Shown here: one piece after another, positions 1 through 5,775 of the stretch
Position numbering within the stretch: position 1 is the stretch's first letter
Layout of the letters: each line of letters opens with the position of its first letter
NCBI GenBank assembly: GCA_022360275.1
Contig: JAKSDC010000167.1
Location: forward strand, 1-7,398
Direction: 5' to 3'
From: Chlorobiales bacterium
GTDB taxonomy: Bacteria > Bacteroidota > Chlorobiia > Chlorobiales > Chlorobiaceae
Length of the DNA: 7,398 nt
Notes under the pieces: model-generated
Seen by the model: the letters and a program-made list of their open reading frames with translations, nothing else
Databases searched by the model: none
What the model was told of the DNA's origin: nothing
Translations under genes and position numbers: made by a program

Positions 1-10
1 CGGTAGCATC

Positions 11-664
11 ATGACAAAAATCAAAATCTGTGGTATAACGACACTTGAAGATGCGCTGTTTTCCTGCTCGGCAGGTGCTGATGCGCTGGGATTCAATTTC
101 AGTAAGGCGAGTCCCCGTTTCATTCAGCCTGAAAACGCACGGCGTATTATCGAAAAACTCCCTCCTTTTATCTCCTGCGTTGGCATCTTCGTTGAACAGG
201 ATCCAATCGAAATCAACGAAATATGTCATTTCTGCCGTCTTGATCTGGCCCAGCTCCATTCCGAACAATACACTGCGGAAAAAGCCGCTGCCGTCACAGG
301 CACAAAAGTTATCCGTGCCTTCCGCACCGGCCCGGATTTTACCATTGAGGATGTCAAGGCTTTTGCCGGAAAAACCGGGATCTCATCCTTTCTTTTCGAT
401 GCGTACCGTCCTGGACAGCCGGGAGGAACAGGGAGAGTTATCGGAAAACAGGCTGCACAAAAGATTTTCAGGGAAACGGAAAATGTCGGTCACGGTATTC
501 TTGCAGGAGGCTTGACCCCGGAAAATGTCGCCGAAGCAATCCGAGCTGTCAGACCGTATGCCGTTGATACTGCAAGCGGTGTAGAAGAGCGGCCCGGCAG
601 AAAAAACCATCAAAAAATTCTTGATTTCATCCGCACAGTTCACACTGCCGATGGATCGTTCTGA
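11..664 (+). CDS. trpF: Phosphoribosylanthranilate isomerase (TrpF)
   Basis: Cytosolic enzyme of tryptophan biosynthesis; it converts N-(5-phosphoribosyl)anthranilate to the carboxyphenylamino-deoxyribulose phosphate by an Amadori rearrangement. The 217-residue product has the usual family length and the full TIM-barrel signature. It starts with KIKICG, which carries the general-base Cys7. AQLH follows at about 80-83, then LFDAYRPGQPGGTG with the presumed general acid Asp130, and near the C-terminus the phosphate-binding strands LAGGLTPENV and VDTASGVE. Residue 84 after the QLH motif is Ser, where Gly is common; this is probably neutral. The ATG at 11 fits the protein N-terminus, but only 10 bases of upstream sequence are present, so the ribosome binding site and any upstream trp genes cannot be judged. 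The last 25 bp overlap the 3' end of the convergent hydrolase gene. Identification is firm. Confidence 0.97.
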   Translation: MTKIKICGITTLEDALFSCSAGADALGFNFSKASPRFIQPENARRIIEKLPPFISCVGIFVEQDPIEINEICHFCRLDLAQLHSEQYTAEKAAAVTGTKVIRAFRTGPDFTIEDVKAFAGKTGISSFLFDAYRPGQPGGTGRVIGKQAAQKIFRETENVGHGILAGGLTPENVAEAIRAVRPYAVDTASGVEERPGRKNHQKILDFIRTVHTADGSF

Positions 665-1623
665 GCGGAGTTGTGCCGGATATGCTCATAAACCAGTTCA
701 GATGCTGTTTCAGGAAGCTCGAGGGTTATGAGATGTCCGCATTGCGGAACATTGACAAAAATCCCCTTTTTGCAATATCCTGCCAGTTTTGCTGTATTTT
801 CAGCAGTCATGATGCTGTCACCATCACCAGCCACAAACAATGTCGGGATCTCGATATCTTCTATCAGACCGGCAATGCCTTCGGTCACCTCCATGGAGGT
901 AATCTGGCTCGTTGACTGTTCAATTGCCTGAGGAGCACACAGCGAAAGACTCTCAAAGCCTATCAGGACATCGTGAAACAGGATGGTGTTCCGTAAAAGC
1001 ACAAAACGGGCAAAAACATACGCCGGCAGCCACCAGGTAACGTTCCTCAAAAGGTTGTTGAAGGTGAAATTCAGTGTTGCCGGAGCGATTTTCTCGATAA
1101 CGCTATTATTTTCGAGGTAACCAAAATTGAAAAACACCATGGAACGGACAGTTTCAGGATTCCGCCCTGCATAGTGAAAGGCAATAAACGGACCGAACGA
1201 AAATGCCGCAATATGGAACTTTTTCAGATCAAGTGCATGAACGAGCTTCTCGAAATCCCTGGTAAAAGAAGCAATTGAGTAATCGTTGCCCGGGTCCTCG
1301 TCTGACCACCCGTGCCCTTTAAGATCGTACGCAATCGTTCGTACCCCTTTGTCATTCAGAAAACGGATGATATGGTGCCACCACATCCACCAGCAATCCC
1401 ATCCGTGAACCAGCACAACCGTCTCATCCGCATTGTTCGGCCCGGAATCATGATAATGATGAACTACCCCGTTCAATTCGATAAAACGGCTCTTTTCCAT
1501 CAAACCGCTTTCATATTTAACGCTCCCTAATTCCCCTCGTTTGGCAGCTGTCATACGTTTTCCGAGCTTCTCACGGTAAGCCAGAAATTTCTCCGTAGGC
1601 GCTGCATGCTGTATTTCTGTCAC
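640..1623 (-). CDS. Alpha/beta-fold hydrolase, substrate unknown
   Basis: A 327-residue single-domain alpha/beta hydrolase. An N-terminal extension of about 45 residues is followed by the oxyanion-hole motif VHGW at 72-75, then YDLKGHGWSD at about 99-108. The nucleophile elbow is AFSFG with Ser142 (Ala replaces the usual first Gly). The likely acid is Asp269 in AGDGDS and the catalytic His is His297 in QCGHL. Trp75, 78, 79, 81 and 82 form an unusual aromatic cluster just after the oxyanion motif, in what would be the lid or substrate pocket. A hydrophobic stretch at about 183-222 is the cap region. I see no signal peptide. The GTG at 1623 gives the longest form; Met24 and Met42 are alternatives, and no strong Shine-Dalgarno decides between them. 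The gene is transcribed towards trpF and diverges from arsC. Esterase, haloalkane dehalogenase-like and C-C hydrolase roles are all possible; the fold is clear, the reaction is not. Confidence 0.9.
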   Translation of the reverse strand: MTEIQHAAPTEKFLAYREKLGKRMTAAKRGELGSVKYESGLMEKSRFIELNGVVHHYHDSGPNNADETVVLVHGWDCWWMWWHHIIRFLNDKGVRTIAYDLKGHGWSDEDPGNDYSIASFTRDFEKLVHALDLKKFHIAAFSFGPFIAFHYAGRNPETVRSMVFFNFGYLENNSVIEKIAPATLNFTFNNLLRNVTWWLPAYVFARFVLLRNTILFHDVLIGFESLSLCAPQAIEQSTSQITSMEVTEGIAGLIEDIEIPTLFVAGDGDSIMTAENTAKLAGYCKKGIFVNVPQCGHLITLELPETASELVYEHIRHNSAQNDPSAV

Positions 1624-1829
1624 AACTACATCTTTATATTTAATACATTGCTTATGGTTAGAATATATGGTCTTTGCCCTAATATGTGGTGACCTTTTTT
1701 ACCCGACTCAAAATTGTTACAGGGTTGAAAATTCTTCTCTTTCTTTTCCGTTCCCCTTACTTTCTTTTGTATCATCCGTAACCTGATCGTACAAAACATC
1801 TGCTCTTTAACAGTACCTTTTCTGTATCT
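1624..1829. promoter_or_regulatory. Divergent intergenic region between hydrolase and arsC
   Basis: The 206 bp separate two divergent genes and must hold both promoters. The left part is AT-rich (about 1630-1680) and the right part pyrimidine-rich (about 1732-1770). I found no clear inverted repeat, no ATCAA/TTGAT-type half-sites of the ArsR kind, and no convincing -35/-10 pair or Shine-Dalgarno before arsC. The assignment is positional only. Confidence 0.4.
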
Positions 1830-2264
1830 ATGCACAAGACCAAGGTTCTTTTTCTTTGTACCGGTAATTCCTGCAGAAGTCAAATGGCTGAAGGCTGGGC
1901 GCGTCATCTGCACGGAGATGTCATCGAACCTTACTCTGCCGGAACTGAAACACACGGCATGAACCAGAATGCTGTACTCGTCATGGCCGAAGCTGGCATC
2001 GATATTTCCTCGCACCGCTCCAAAAATGTCGACGCAGTAAGCAACATACCGTTTGATGCCGTCATTACGGTCTGTGACCATGCACATGAAAACTGTCCGT
2101 TTTTCCCCGGCACAGCACAGCGAATCCACGCTGGCTTCGATGACCCGCCCCGTCTTGCACAATCGATAAACGATCCCGGAAAAAAGCTCGACTGCTACCG
2201 GAAAGTTCGTGATGAAATCCGGGATTTCATCGTACAGCTTCCCGAGGTTATGCAAATCGCCTGA
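1830..2264 (+). CDS. arsC: Thioredoxin-coupled arsenate reductase (LMW-PTPase fold)
   Basis: Reduces arsenate to arsenite in the cytosol with electrons from thioredoxin. The 144-residue product aligns without gaps, from memory, with staphylococcal plasmid pI258 ArsC through residue 89. The P-loop CTGNSCRS covers residues 10-17 (nucleophile Cys10, Cys15, Arg16). The disulfide-relay cysteines fall at Cys82 and Cys89 (VCDHAHENCP), and the general acid Asp105 sits in DDPP. The relay cysteines separate this from ordinary low-molecular-weight tyrosine phosphatases and from the unrelated glutaredoxin-dependent ArsC of E. coli. The staphylococcal cation-site residues Asn13, Glu21, Ser36 and His62 are kept, but position 65 is Lys instead of Asp, so potassium dependence may be lost. 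The ATG at 1830 places the P-loop correctly; no strong Shine-Dalgarno is visible. An aquaporin-type gene follows after 34 bp, probably in the same transcript. No arsR lies nearby. Confidence 0.95.
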   Translation: MHKTKVLFLCTGNSCRSQMAEGWARHLHGDVIEPYSAGTETHGMNQNAVLVMAEAGIDISSHRSKNVDAVSNIPFDAVITVCDHAHENCPFFPGTAQRIHAGFDDPPRLAQSINDPGKKLDCYRKVRDEIRDFIVQLPEVMQIA

Positions 2265-2298
2265 TCCGGCTTGAGCTTTTTAAATTACATTTTCAACC

Positions 2299-2985
2299 AT
2301 GTTCAGTTCCAGAAAAAACATCTATATAGCCGAAGCAATCGGAACGTTTGCACTGGTCTTCGCAGGATGCGGTGCGATCGTCGTCAACGACCTTTTTGGA
2401 GCACAACTTGGCCATACGGGTGTCAGCATGGTATTCGGCCTGATTGTCATGGCAATGATCTACTCAATCGGCAATATCTCCGGGGCTCACATTAATCCGG
2501 CTGTTACCCTGGGCTTCTTTTTTGCCGGAAGAATACAAAAAGAAGAGATACTTCCTTATATCACGAGTCAGTTGTTTGGTGCCATTCTGGCAGCAGGCCT
2601 GCTGAAACTGCTCTTCAGTACCCACCCAACTCTTGGCTCGACATTACCTTCTGGCGGGATTATCAATGCCTTTGTTTTCGAAATAGTCCTTTCGTTTTTT
2701 CTGATGTTTGTCATCTTGAACGTATCGACCGGCCATATGGAAAAAGGCATTATGGCCGGAGTTGCCATAGGCGGAACTGTCGCCCTTGAAGCTCTGATGG
2801 GCGGCCCTGTGAGCGGAGCCTCCATGAATCCTGCGCGTTCACTGGGGCCTGCGCTTGTATCCGGAAACCTCTCTACCCTCTGGATATACCTAACAGCGCC
2901 AATAATAGGCACCTGGCTTGCACGTCCGACCTGCCGTATGATCCAGGGCAACGAGTGCTGTCATGTAAAGGACAGAGCTGAATAG
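2299..2985 (+). CDS. MIP/aquaporin-family channel, probable arsenite channel (AqpS-like)
   Basis: Six-helix inner-membrane channel of 228 residues. Both half-helix signatures are present: SGAHINPAVT with NPA at 66-68, and SGASMNPARS with NPA at 177-179. Aligning by eye to E. coli AqpZ, the selectivity-filter positions are Phe46, Ala165, Ala174 and Arg180. The His and Thr typical of water-specific AqpZ are both Ala, so the pore should be wider and less polar, nearer to plant NIP-type channels that pass neutral metalloid acids. The predicted cytosolic tail has Cys212, Cys220, Cys221 and His222. The gene lies 34 bp after arsC. In Sinorhizobium meliloti an aquaporin (AqpS) in the ars operon exports arsenite formed by ArsC, and the same role is inferred here. 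A glycerol or general small-solute channel is the alternative. No Shine-Dalgarno is evident before the ATG; the start rests on the family N-terminus. Confidence 0.92.
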   Translation: MFSSRKNIYIAEAIGTFALVFAGCGAIVVNDLFGAQLGHTGVSMVFGLIVMAMIYSIGNISGAHINPAVTLGFFFAGRIQKEEILPYITSQLFGAILAAGLLKLLFSTHPTLGSTLPSGGIINAFVFEIVLSFFLMFVILNVSTGHMEKGIMAGVAIGGTVALEALMGGPVSGASMNPARSLGPALVSGNLSTLWIYLTAPIIGTWLARPTCRMIQGNECCHVKDRAE

Positions 2986-3000
2986 AAGAATCAACAAATA

Positions 3001-3049
3001 TTTTTTGTTTTTATTTTTTCTCATATATTTGATATATCAATTATTGATA
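3001..3049 (+). repeat. AT-rich element, copy A (repeated at 5702-5751)
   Basis: About 49 bp matching the stretch at 5702-5751 with roughly four substitutions and one single-base gap. Both copies run T6-G-T5-A, then a T-rich tract, CATATATTTG and finally ATATCAATTATT. Both lie upstream of genes for paralogous four-helix membrane proteins. The match continues into the left half of an inverted repeat in each copy and then diverges. Shared regulatory DNA duplicated together with the gene is the simplest explanation. Confidence 0.8.
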
Positions 3050-3056
3050 CATCAAA
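3028..3056. promoter_or_regulatory. Operator-like inverted repeat upstream of the membrane redox cluster
   Basis: Two 14-bp arms (3028-3041 and 3043-3056) around a single central T pair with one mismatch (3034/3050). Inside it sit a perfect 12-bp palindrome TTGATATATCAA (3029-3040) and a near copy TTGATACATCAA (3044-3055), one and a half helical turns apart. This is the form expected of a site for a dimeric regulator, possibly two dimers. It resembles FNR half-sites, but the spacer is 2 bp instead of 4. It lies about 100 bp before the gene at 3155. I could not find a good -10 box at the expected distance. Confidence 0.55.
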
Positions 3057-3154
3057 CATAAACTCTCATCTACACTTATCGGGCCAACAGGCATATTAGC
3101 GGCACAATTGGACCAAACCGCTGCCCGGAAAGTGACCGAAAGGGAAAGTACACG

Positions 3155-3670
3155 ATGAAAAAAATGACCGTATCCCAACAAAAGCTCCTGAGAGTTTTTC
3201 ATTTGGTAACAGCAGCTTTGTGGTTGTCCTGTGTGATTGTTCTCGCATTGCTGCCGATTATTTCTTTCCCTACAGCTTCAGGCGATGAGATTTATATGTA
3301 CAATCTCGCTTATCATTTTATCGATATGTTTATCCTGACGCCAGCTTCACTACTTACGCTTTTTACAGGACTGCTCTACTCATTGTTCACAAAATGGGGA
3401 TTTTTCCGGCACGGATGGCTCGTCTATAAATGGATCGCTACGCTTTTTATCATCACCACCGGAACATTCTACCTCGGCCCTATGGTGACGGAACTTTTGG
3501 AAATTGCAGATACCAAAAGAGTTGCCGCATTACAGGACCAATATTATATGCAAGGCCAAACAATCGGACTATACGCAGCAATAATCAATTCATTGCTGCT
3601 TGTTTTTGCAGTACTTGTCTCAGTGTATAAGCCTTGGAAAAACTTGAAAAATAAGCAAGGGACTCTGTAA
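3155..3670 (+). CDS. Four-helix membrane protein (DUF2269-like), paralog of the 5856-6416 product
   Basis: A 171-residue integral membrane protein with hydrophobic segments at about 14-36, 55-78, 88-110 and 140-160 and a short basic C-terminal tail. Residues Phe15-His16 in the first helix, Lys92 at the start of the third, the FILTP motif at 59-63 and KPW near the end recur in the paralog. The overall plan recalls the DUF2269 family of predicted membrane proteins, but I assign that by pattern only. His16, His54 and His86 could bind haem or metal; this is not shown. The ATG at 3155 is preceded by AGGG at 3141-3144, a 10-nt spacing. The next gene, a NOX-like flavocytochrome, starts 63 bp after the stop on the same strand, so the protein may be a partner or electron donor/acceptor for it. 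Its biochemical function is unknown. Confidence 0.88.
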   Translation: MKKMTVSQQKLLRVFHLVTAALWLSCVIVLALLPIISFPTASGDEIYMYNLAYHFIDMFILTPASLLTLFTGLLYSLFTKWGFFRHGWLVYKWIATLFIITTGTFYLGPMVTELLEIADTKRVAALQDQYYMQGQTIGLYAAIINSLLLVFAVLVSVYKPWKNLKNKQGTL

Positions 3671-3719
3671 CACCCCGCGATACCTTAACCACAAGCTATA
3701 GACCTGATATGAAAAATCT

Positions 3720-3724
3720 GGGAG
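3720..3724 (+). promoter_or_regulatory. Ribosome binding site deciding the flavocytochrome start
   Basis: GGGAG lies only 3 nt before the ATG at 3728 but 9 nt before the in-frame ATG at 3734. The second spacing is normal, so 3734 is the preferred start; the 3728 form would add two residues (Met-Lys). Confidence 0.6.
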
Positions 3725-3733
3725 ATAATGAAA

Positions 3734-5017
3734 ATGCGTAAACAACAGAGATTCATACAAAGCACGGTGTACTTTCCTGTCATCATCGGTTTGCCCCTGA
3801 TCATATGGACCGTTGCCCTGTTTTTCTATAATGGCCCTTTAATCCTGAGCAACGGAGAAAACCCTGTTCAGCGCGTTCTGGGTGAAATCACAGCATCCTT
3901 GGCTGTTACTCTTCTTGGTTTCAATCTCCTGATGACCACACGGTCACACCGGATAGAACGGATTTTAGGAGGTCTTGACAAAATGTATCTCATTCACCGC
4001 CGGGGCGCACTCCTTGCTATCGTACTGCTGGTTTTGCATGCTGCGGTCTCTCCCCGGTACCCTGAGATCAATCCGGGAAAACCTTTGGGAGTGCTTGCCA
4101 TGGGGCTGATTTTCCTTGGTATAGCGGTGTCTGCCGCCCCTTTTTTCAAACGGCGCCTCCCTTATCACAAATGGTTAACGATGCATCGTCTCATGGGACC
4201 GTTTTTTCTTCTCGGTGTTTGCCACGCATTTCTGGTTCCAACATTGCTCAGCAAGCTCCCTCTTGTCCGAAGCTACATACTCGGTATAGCTATTTTAGGC
4301 ATAGGGTCCTGGCTCTACCGTACATTTCTGCACCGATGGCTCCACCCGCACAATTCCTATAAAGTAACGAACGTAAAACGGCTGGGTAACACGGTACTTG
4401 CCTTGGAAATGGCGCCGACAGGTACTCCCCTGCGTTCATTTCCCGGACAGTTCGCATTTTTCAAGTTTCCCGGCATAAACCCCGGGGAATCTCATCCCTT
4501 CACCATAGCCAGCGCTCCCGGACAGAACCGGCTGCGGATAGCAATCAAAAAACTGGGTGATTTCACCAACTCTCTTCAGGAACAGATCCAGGTTGGGAGC
4601 ACAGTAAACGTCGAAGGACCCTACGGAGTTTTCACGCAAAGCAGAAGTTCTGCAAAACACCAGATATGGATTGCGGGCGGAATAGGCATCACCCCCTTTC
4701 TGGCCATGGCCAACGATCTTAACAATTCAGAATTGAACGCAACGCTGTACTGGACAGTGTGCAAAAAAGAAGATGCCTTCTTCGACAATGAACTGCGGCA
4801 TTTGGCCGAACACAAGCCTGGTTTGACCTATAAGCTCTGGTTGTCAGATGAAAACGGCCCGTTGACGGCGGAAGCAATGCCGGAAATAACGAATTCCGAA
4901 AAAGTCGATGTCTTTATCTGCGGTCCGGAAGCATTCCGCAGGTCGCTGACAGCCCAACTTCGCGCCGCCGGCATTCCCCGACGGAGTATTCACAGTGAAG
5001 AGTTCACCTTTCGATAA
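3734..5017 (+). CDS. NOX/ferric-reductase-like membrane flavocytochrome
   Basis: Transmembrane electron-transfer protein of 427 residues (429 from the upstream ATG; numbers below use the 429 form). The first 200 residues hold about six helices of the ferric-reductase-like domain. Two His pairs are visible, His90/His104 and His153/His166, 14 and 13 apart as in NADPH oxidases, suited to two stacked b haems. The cytosolic half is an FNR-type module: FPGQFAFFKF at 238-247, the FAD motif HPFTIASAP at 256-264, the pyridine-nucleotide motif GGIGITPF at 317-324 and CGPEAF near the end. NAD(P)H should reduce FAD, then the haems, then an acceptor across the membrane. The acceptor could be ferric iron, oxygen or a quinone, and the sequence does not say which. 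Four-helix membrane genes lie on both sides on the same strand, with 63-bp and 28-bp gaps, suggesting an operon and possibly a complex. Family assignment is strong, acceptor unknown. Confidence 0.93.
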   Translation: MRKQQRFIQSTVYFPVIIGLPLIIWTVALFFYNGPLILSNGENPVQRVLGEITASLAVTLLGFNLLMTTRSHRIERILGGLDKMYLIHRRGALLAIVLLVLHAAVSPRYPEINPGKPLGVLAMGLIFLGIAVSAAPFFKRRLPYHKWLTMHRLMGPFFLLGVCHAFLVPTLLSKLPLVRSYILGIAILGIGSWLYRTFLHRWLHPHNSYKVTNVKRLGNTVLALEMAPTGTPLRSFPGQFAFFKFPGINPGESHPFTIASAPGQNRLRIAIKKLGDFTNSLQEQIQVGSTVNVEGPYGVFTQSRSSAKHQIWIAGGIGITPFLAMANDLNNSELNATLYWTVCKKEDAFFDNELRHLAEHKPGLTYKLWLSDENGPLTAEAMPEITNSEKVDVFICGPEAFRRSLTAQLRAAGIPRRSIHSEEFTFR

Positions 5018-5034
5018 AAACAATAAGACCACCT

Positions 5035-5038
5035 GGAG
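5035..5038 (+). promoter_or_regulatory. Ribosome binding site for the 5046 gene
   Basis: GGAG with a 7-nt spacing to the ATG at 5046. It favours this start over the longer in-frame ATG at 4995, which would overlap the flavocytochrome gene by 23 bp and add a polar 17-residue extension that looks like chance reading. Confidence 0.7.
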
Positions 5039-5045
5039 AACCACG

Positions 5046-5480
5046 ATGAACAAGAAAATACATTCGATTGCAAGTCTGCTTGCAACATTGACGATAGCCA
5101 CATTCTTCCTCTCGACAATTACCGTTGAGCTGTTTGGCCCTCATGAAGCCATAGCCAAGGTAAAACAGTTGATTGTCATCCCCGGTCTGTTCATTCTTGT
5201 TCCCGCTATAGCGGCTGCAGGAGGGACCGGCCAGCTTCTTTCGAAGTCCCGTAGGGGAAAACTTGTTGATGCAAAGAAAAAACGTATGCCGTTTATTGCC
5301 GCAAACGGTCTTCTGATTTTGATTCCCTGTGCGATCGTACTTAACTATTGGGCTTCCGATGGAAGGTTCGACGGGATGTTTTACCTGGTACAGGGAGTCG
5401 AACTTCTCGCCGGGGCTGTCAACCTTACGCTTATGAGCTTGAATATCCGCGATGGCCTGAAGCTCGGCGGACGTTTTTGA
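5046..5480 (+). CDS. Uncharacterised four-helix membrane protein
   Basis: A 144-residue integral membrane protein with hydrophobic segments at about 7-30, 42-62, 83-103 and 113-133. Between helices 2 and 3 lies a strongly basic loop (residues 67-80, SKSRRGKLVDAKKK and on), which should face the cytosol. It is followed by the motif RMPFIAANGLLILIP, and helix 4 ends with the motif NLTLMSLNIRDGLKL. These dense motifs look conserved, and I believe similar unnamed proteins exist in other bacteria, but I cannot give a family name. There is no His pair for haem. The start at 5046 is set by the GGAG at 5035-5038. It follows the NOX-like gene by 28 bp, so the two are almost certainly co-transcribed, and the protein may be a subunit or assembly partner of the flavocytochrome. 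Function unknown. Confidence 0.88.
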   Translation: MNKKIHSIASLLATLTIATFFLSTITVELFGPHEAIAKVKQLIVIPGLFILVPAIAAAGGTGQLLSKSRRGKLVDAKKKRMPFIAANGLLILIPCAIVLNYWASDGRFDGMFYLVQGVELLAGAVNLTLMSLNIRDGLKLGGRF

Positions 5481-5494
5481 GCATCTCGACTGTT

Positions 5495-5617
5495 CTATGG
5501 CGATGTTTCGAGCTCTGGGCTCCTGAACAACCGTTTTACTGCCCGGCGACAGGCTATCCATCCAATCAAAAAGATCTGTATAACGGCCTGCACAACCAGA
5601 CCTTCTGAAACGCTCAT
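5495..5617 (-). CDS. Possible 40-residue single-helix membrane protein
   Basis: A short minus-strand ORF convergent with the gene ending at 5480. The product has a polar N-terminus (MSVSEG), one hydrophobic segment at about 7-23 (LVVQAVIQIFLIGWIAC) and a basic stretch RRAVKRLFR, fitting a small inner-membrane protein with a cytosolic C-terminus. Upstream, AGG lies 7 nt before the ATG. A stronger AAGGAG lies further up (about 5652-5657) and serves a 12-codon ORF whose TGA overlaps this ATG, which would allow coupled translation. The frame stays open for 22 codons above the ATG without a start codon, so an unusual start or a degraded longer gene is also possible. No family recognised; it could be a chance ORF. 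Confidence 0.35.
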   Translation of the reverse strand: MSVSEGLVVQAVIQIFLIGWIACRRAVKRLFRSPELETSP

Positions 5618-5701
5618 GGCAAAACCTGCCCTATCTGCCGACTCAAAGGCATCTCTATCTATCTGCTCCTTTTCCGTTACCCCCTAAATTTTTCCTTGAT
5701 T

Positions 5702-5751
5702 TTTTTTGTTTTTACTTTTTCTTCATATATTTGCAATATCAATTATTTATA
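5702..5751 (+). repeat. AT-rich element, copy B (repeated at 3001-3049)
   Basis: Second copy of the T-rich tract plus CATATATTTG and ATATCAATTATT seen at 3001-3049. It lies about 105 bp before the start of the paralogous membrane protein gene at 5856. Its final part forms the left arm of the perfect inverted repeat at 5728-5775. Confidence 0.8.
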
Positions 5752-5775
5752 TCGAAATAATTGATATTGCAAATA
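5728..5775. promoter_or_regulatory. Perfect 21-bp inverted repeat, operator-like
   Basis: Arms 5728-5748 and 5755-5775 are exact reverse complements separated by 6 bp (ATATCG). The left arm contains GCAATATCAATTATTT and the right arm AAATAATTGATATTGC. With few G/C pairs and no following T-run it is a poor terminator. Its right arm covers the -35 box of the promoter at 5761-5789, so a bound protein would block that promoter. Its left 18 bases match copy A at 16 of 18 positions, so the same regulator may bind both. Confidence 0.65.

Noticed and set aside
1626..2255. Long minus-strand open frame opposite arsC
   Set aside because: Its product shows no family pattern, and it lies antisense to a gene whose catalytic residues all match ArsC.
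3029..3055. FNR/CRP-type sites (TTGAT...ATCAA)
   Set aside because: The half-sites are separated by 2 bp, where FNR needs 4; the copy at 5728-5775 does not have this spacing either.
3001..3056. Intrinsic terminator after the aquaporin gene
   Set aside because: The T-tract comes before the palindrome, the stem has almost no G/C pairs and no T-run follows, so it does not fit termination on the plus strand.
3709..3741. Ten-codon ORF overlapping the flavocytochrome start
   Set aside because: It has no ribosome binding site of its own and is too short to tell from chance.
4995..5045. Longer start for the 5046 gene
   Set aside because: It overlaps the flavocytochrome gene and adds a polar non-family tail, while GGAG at 5035-5038 fits the ATG at 5046.
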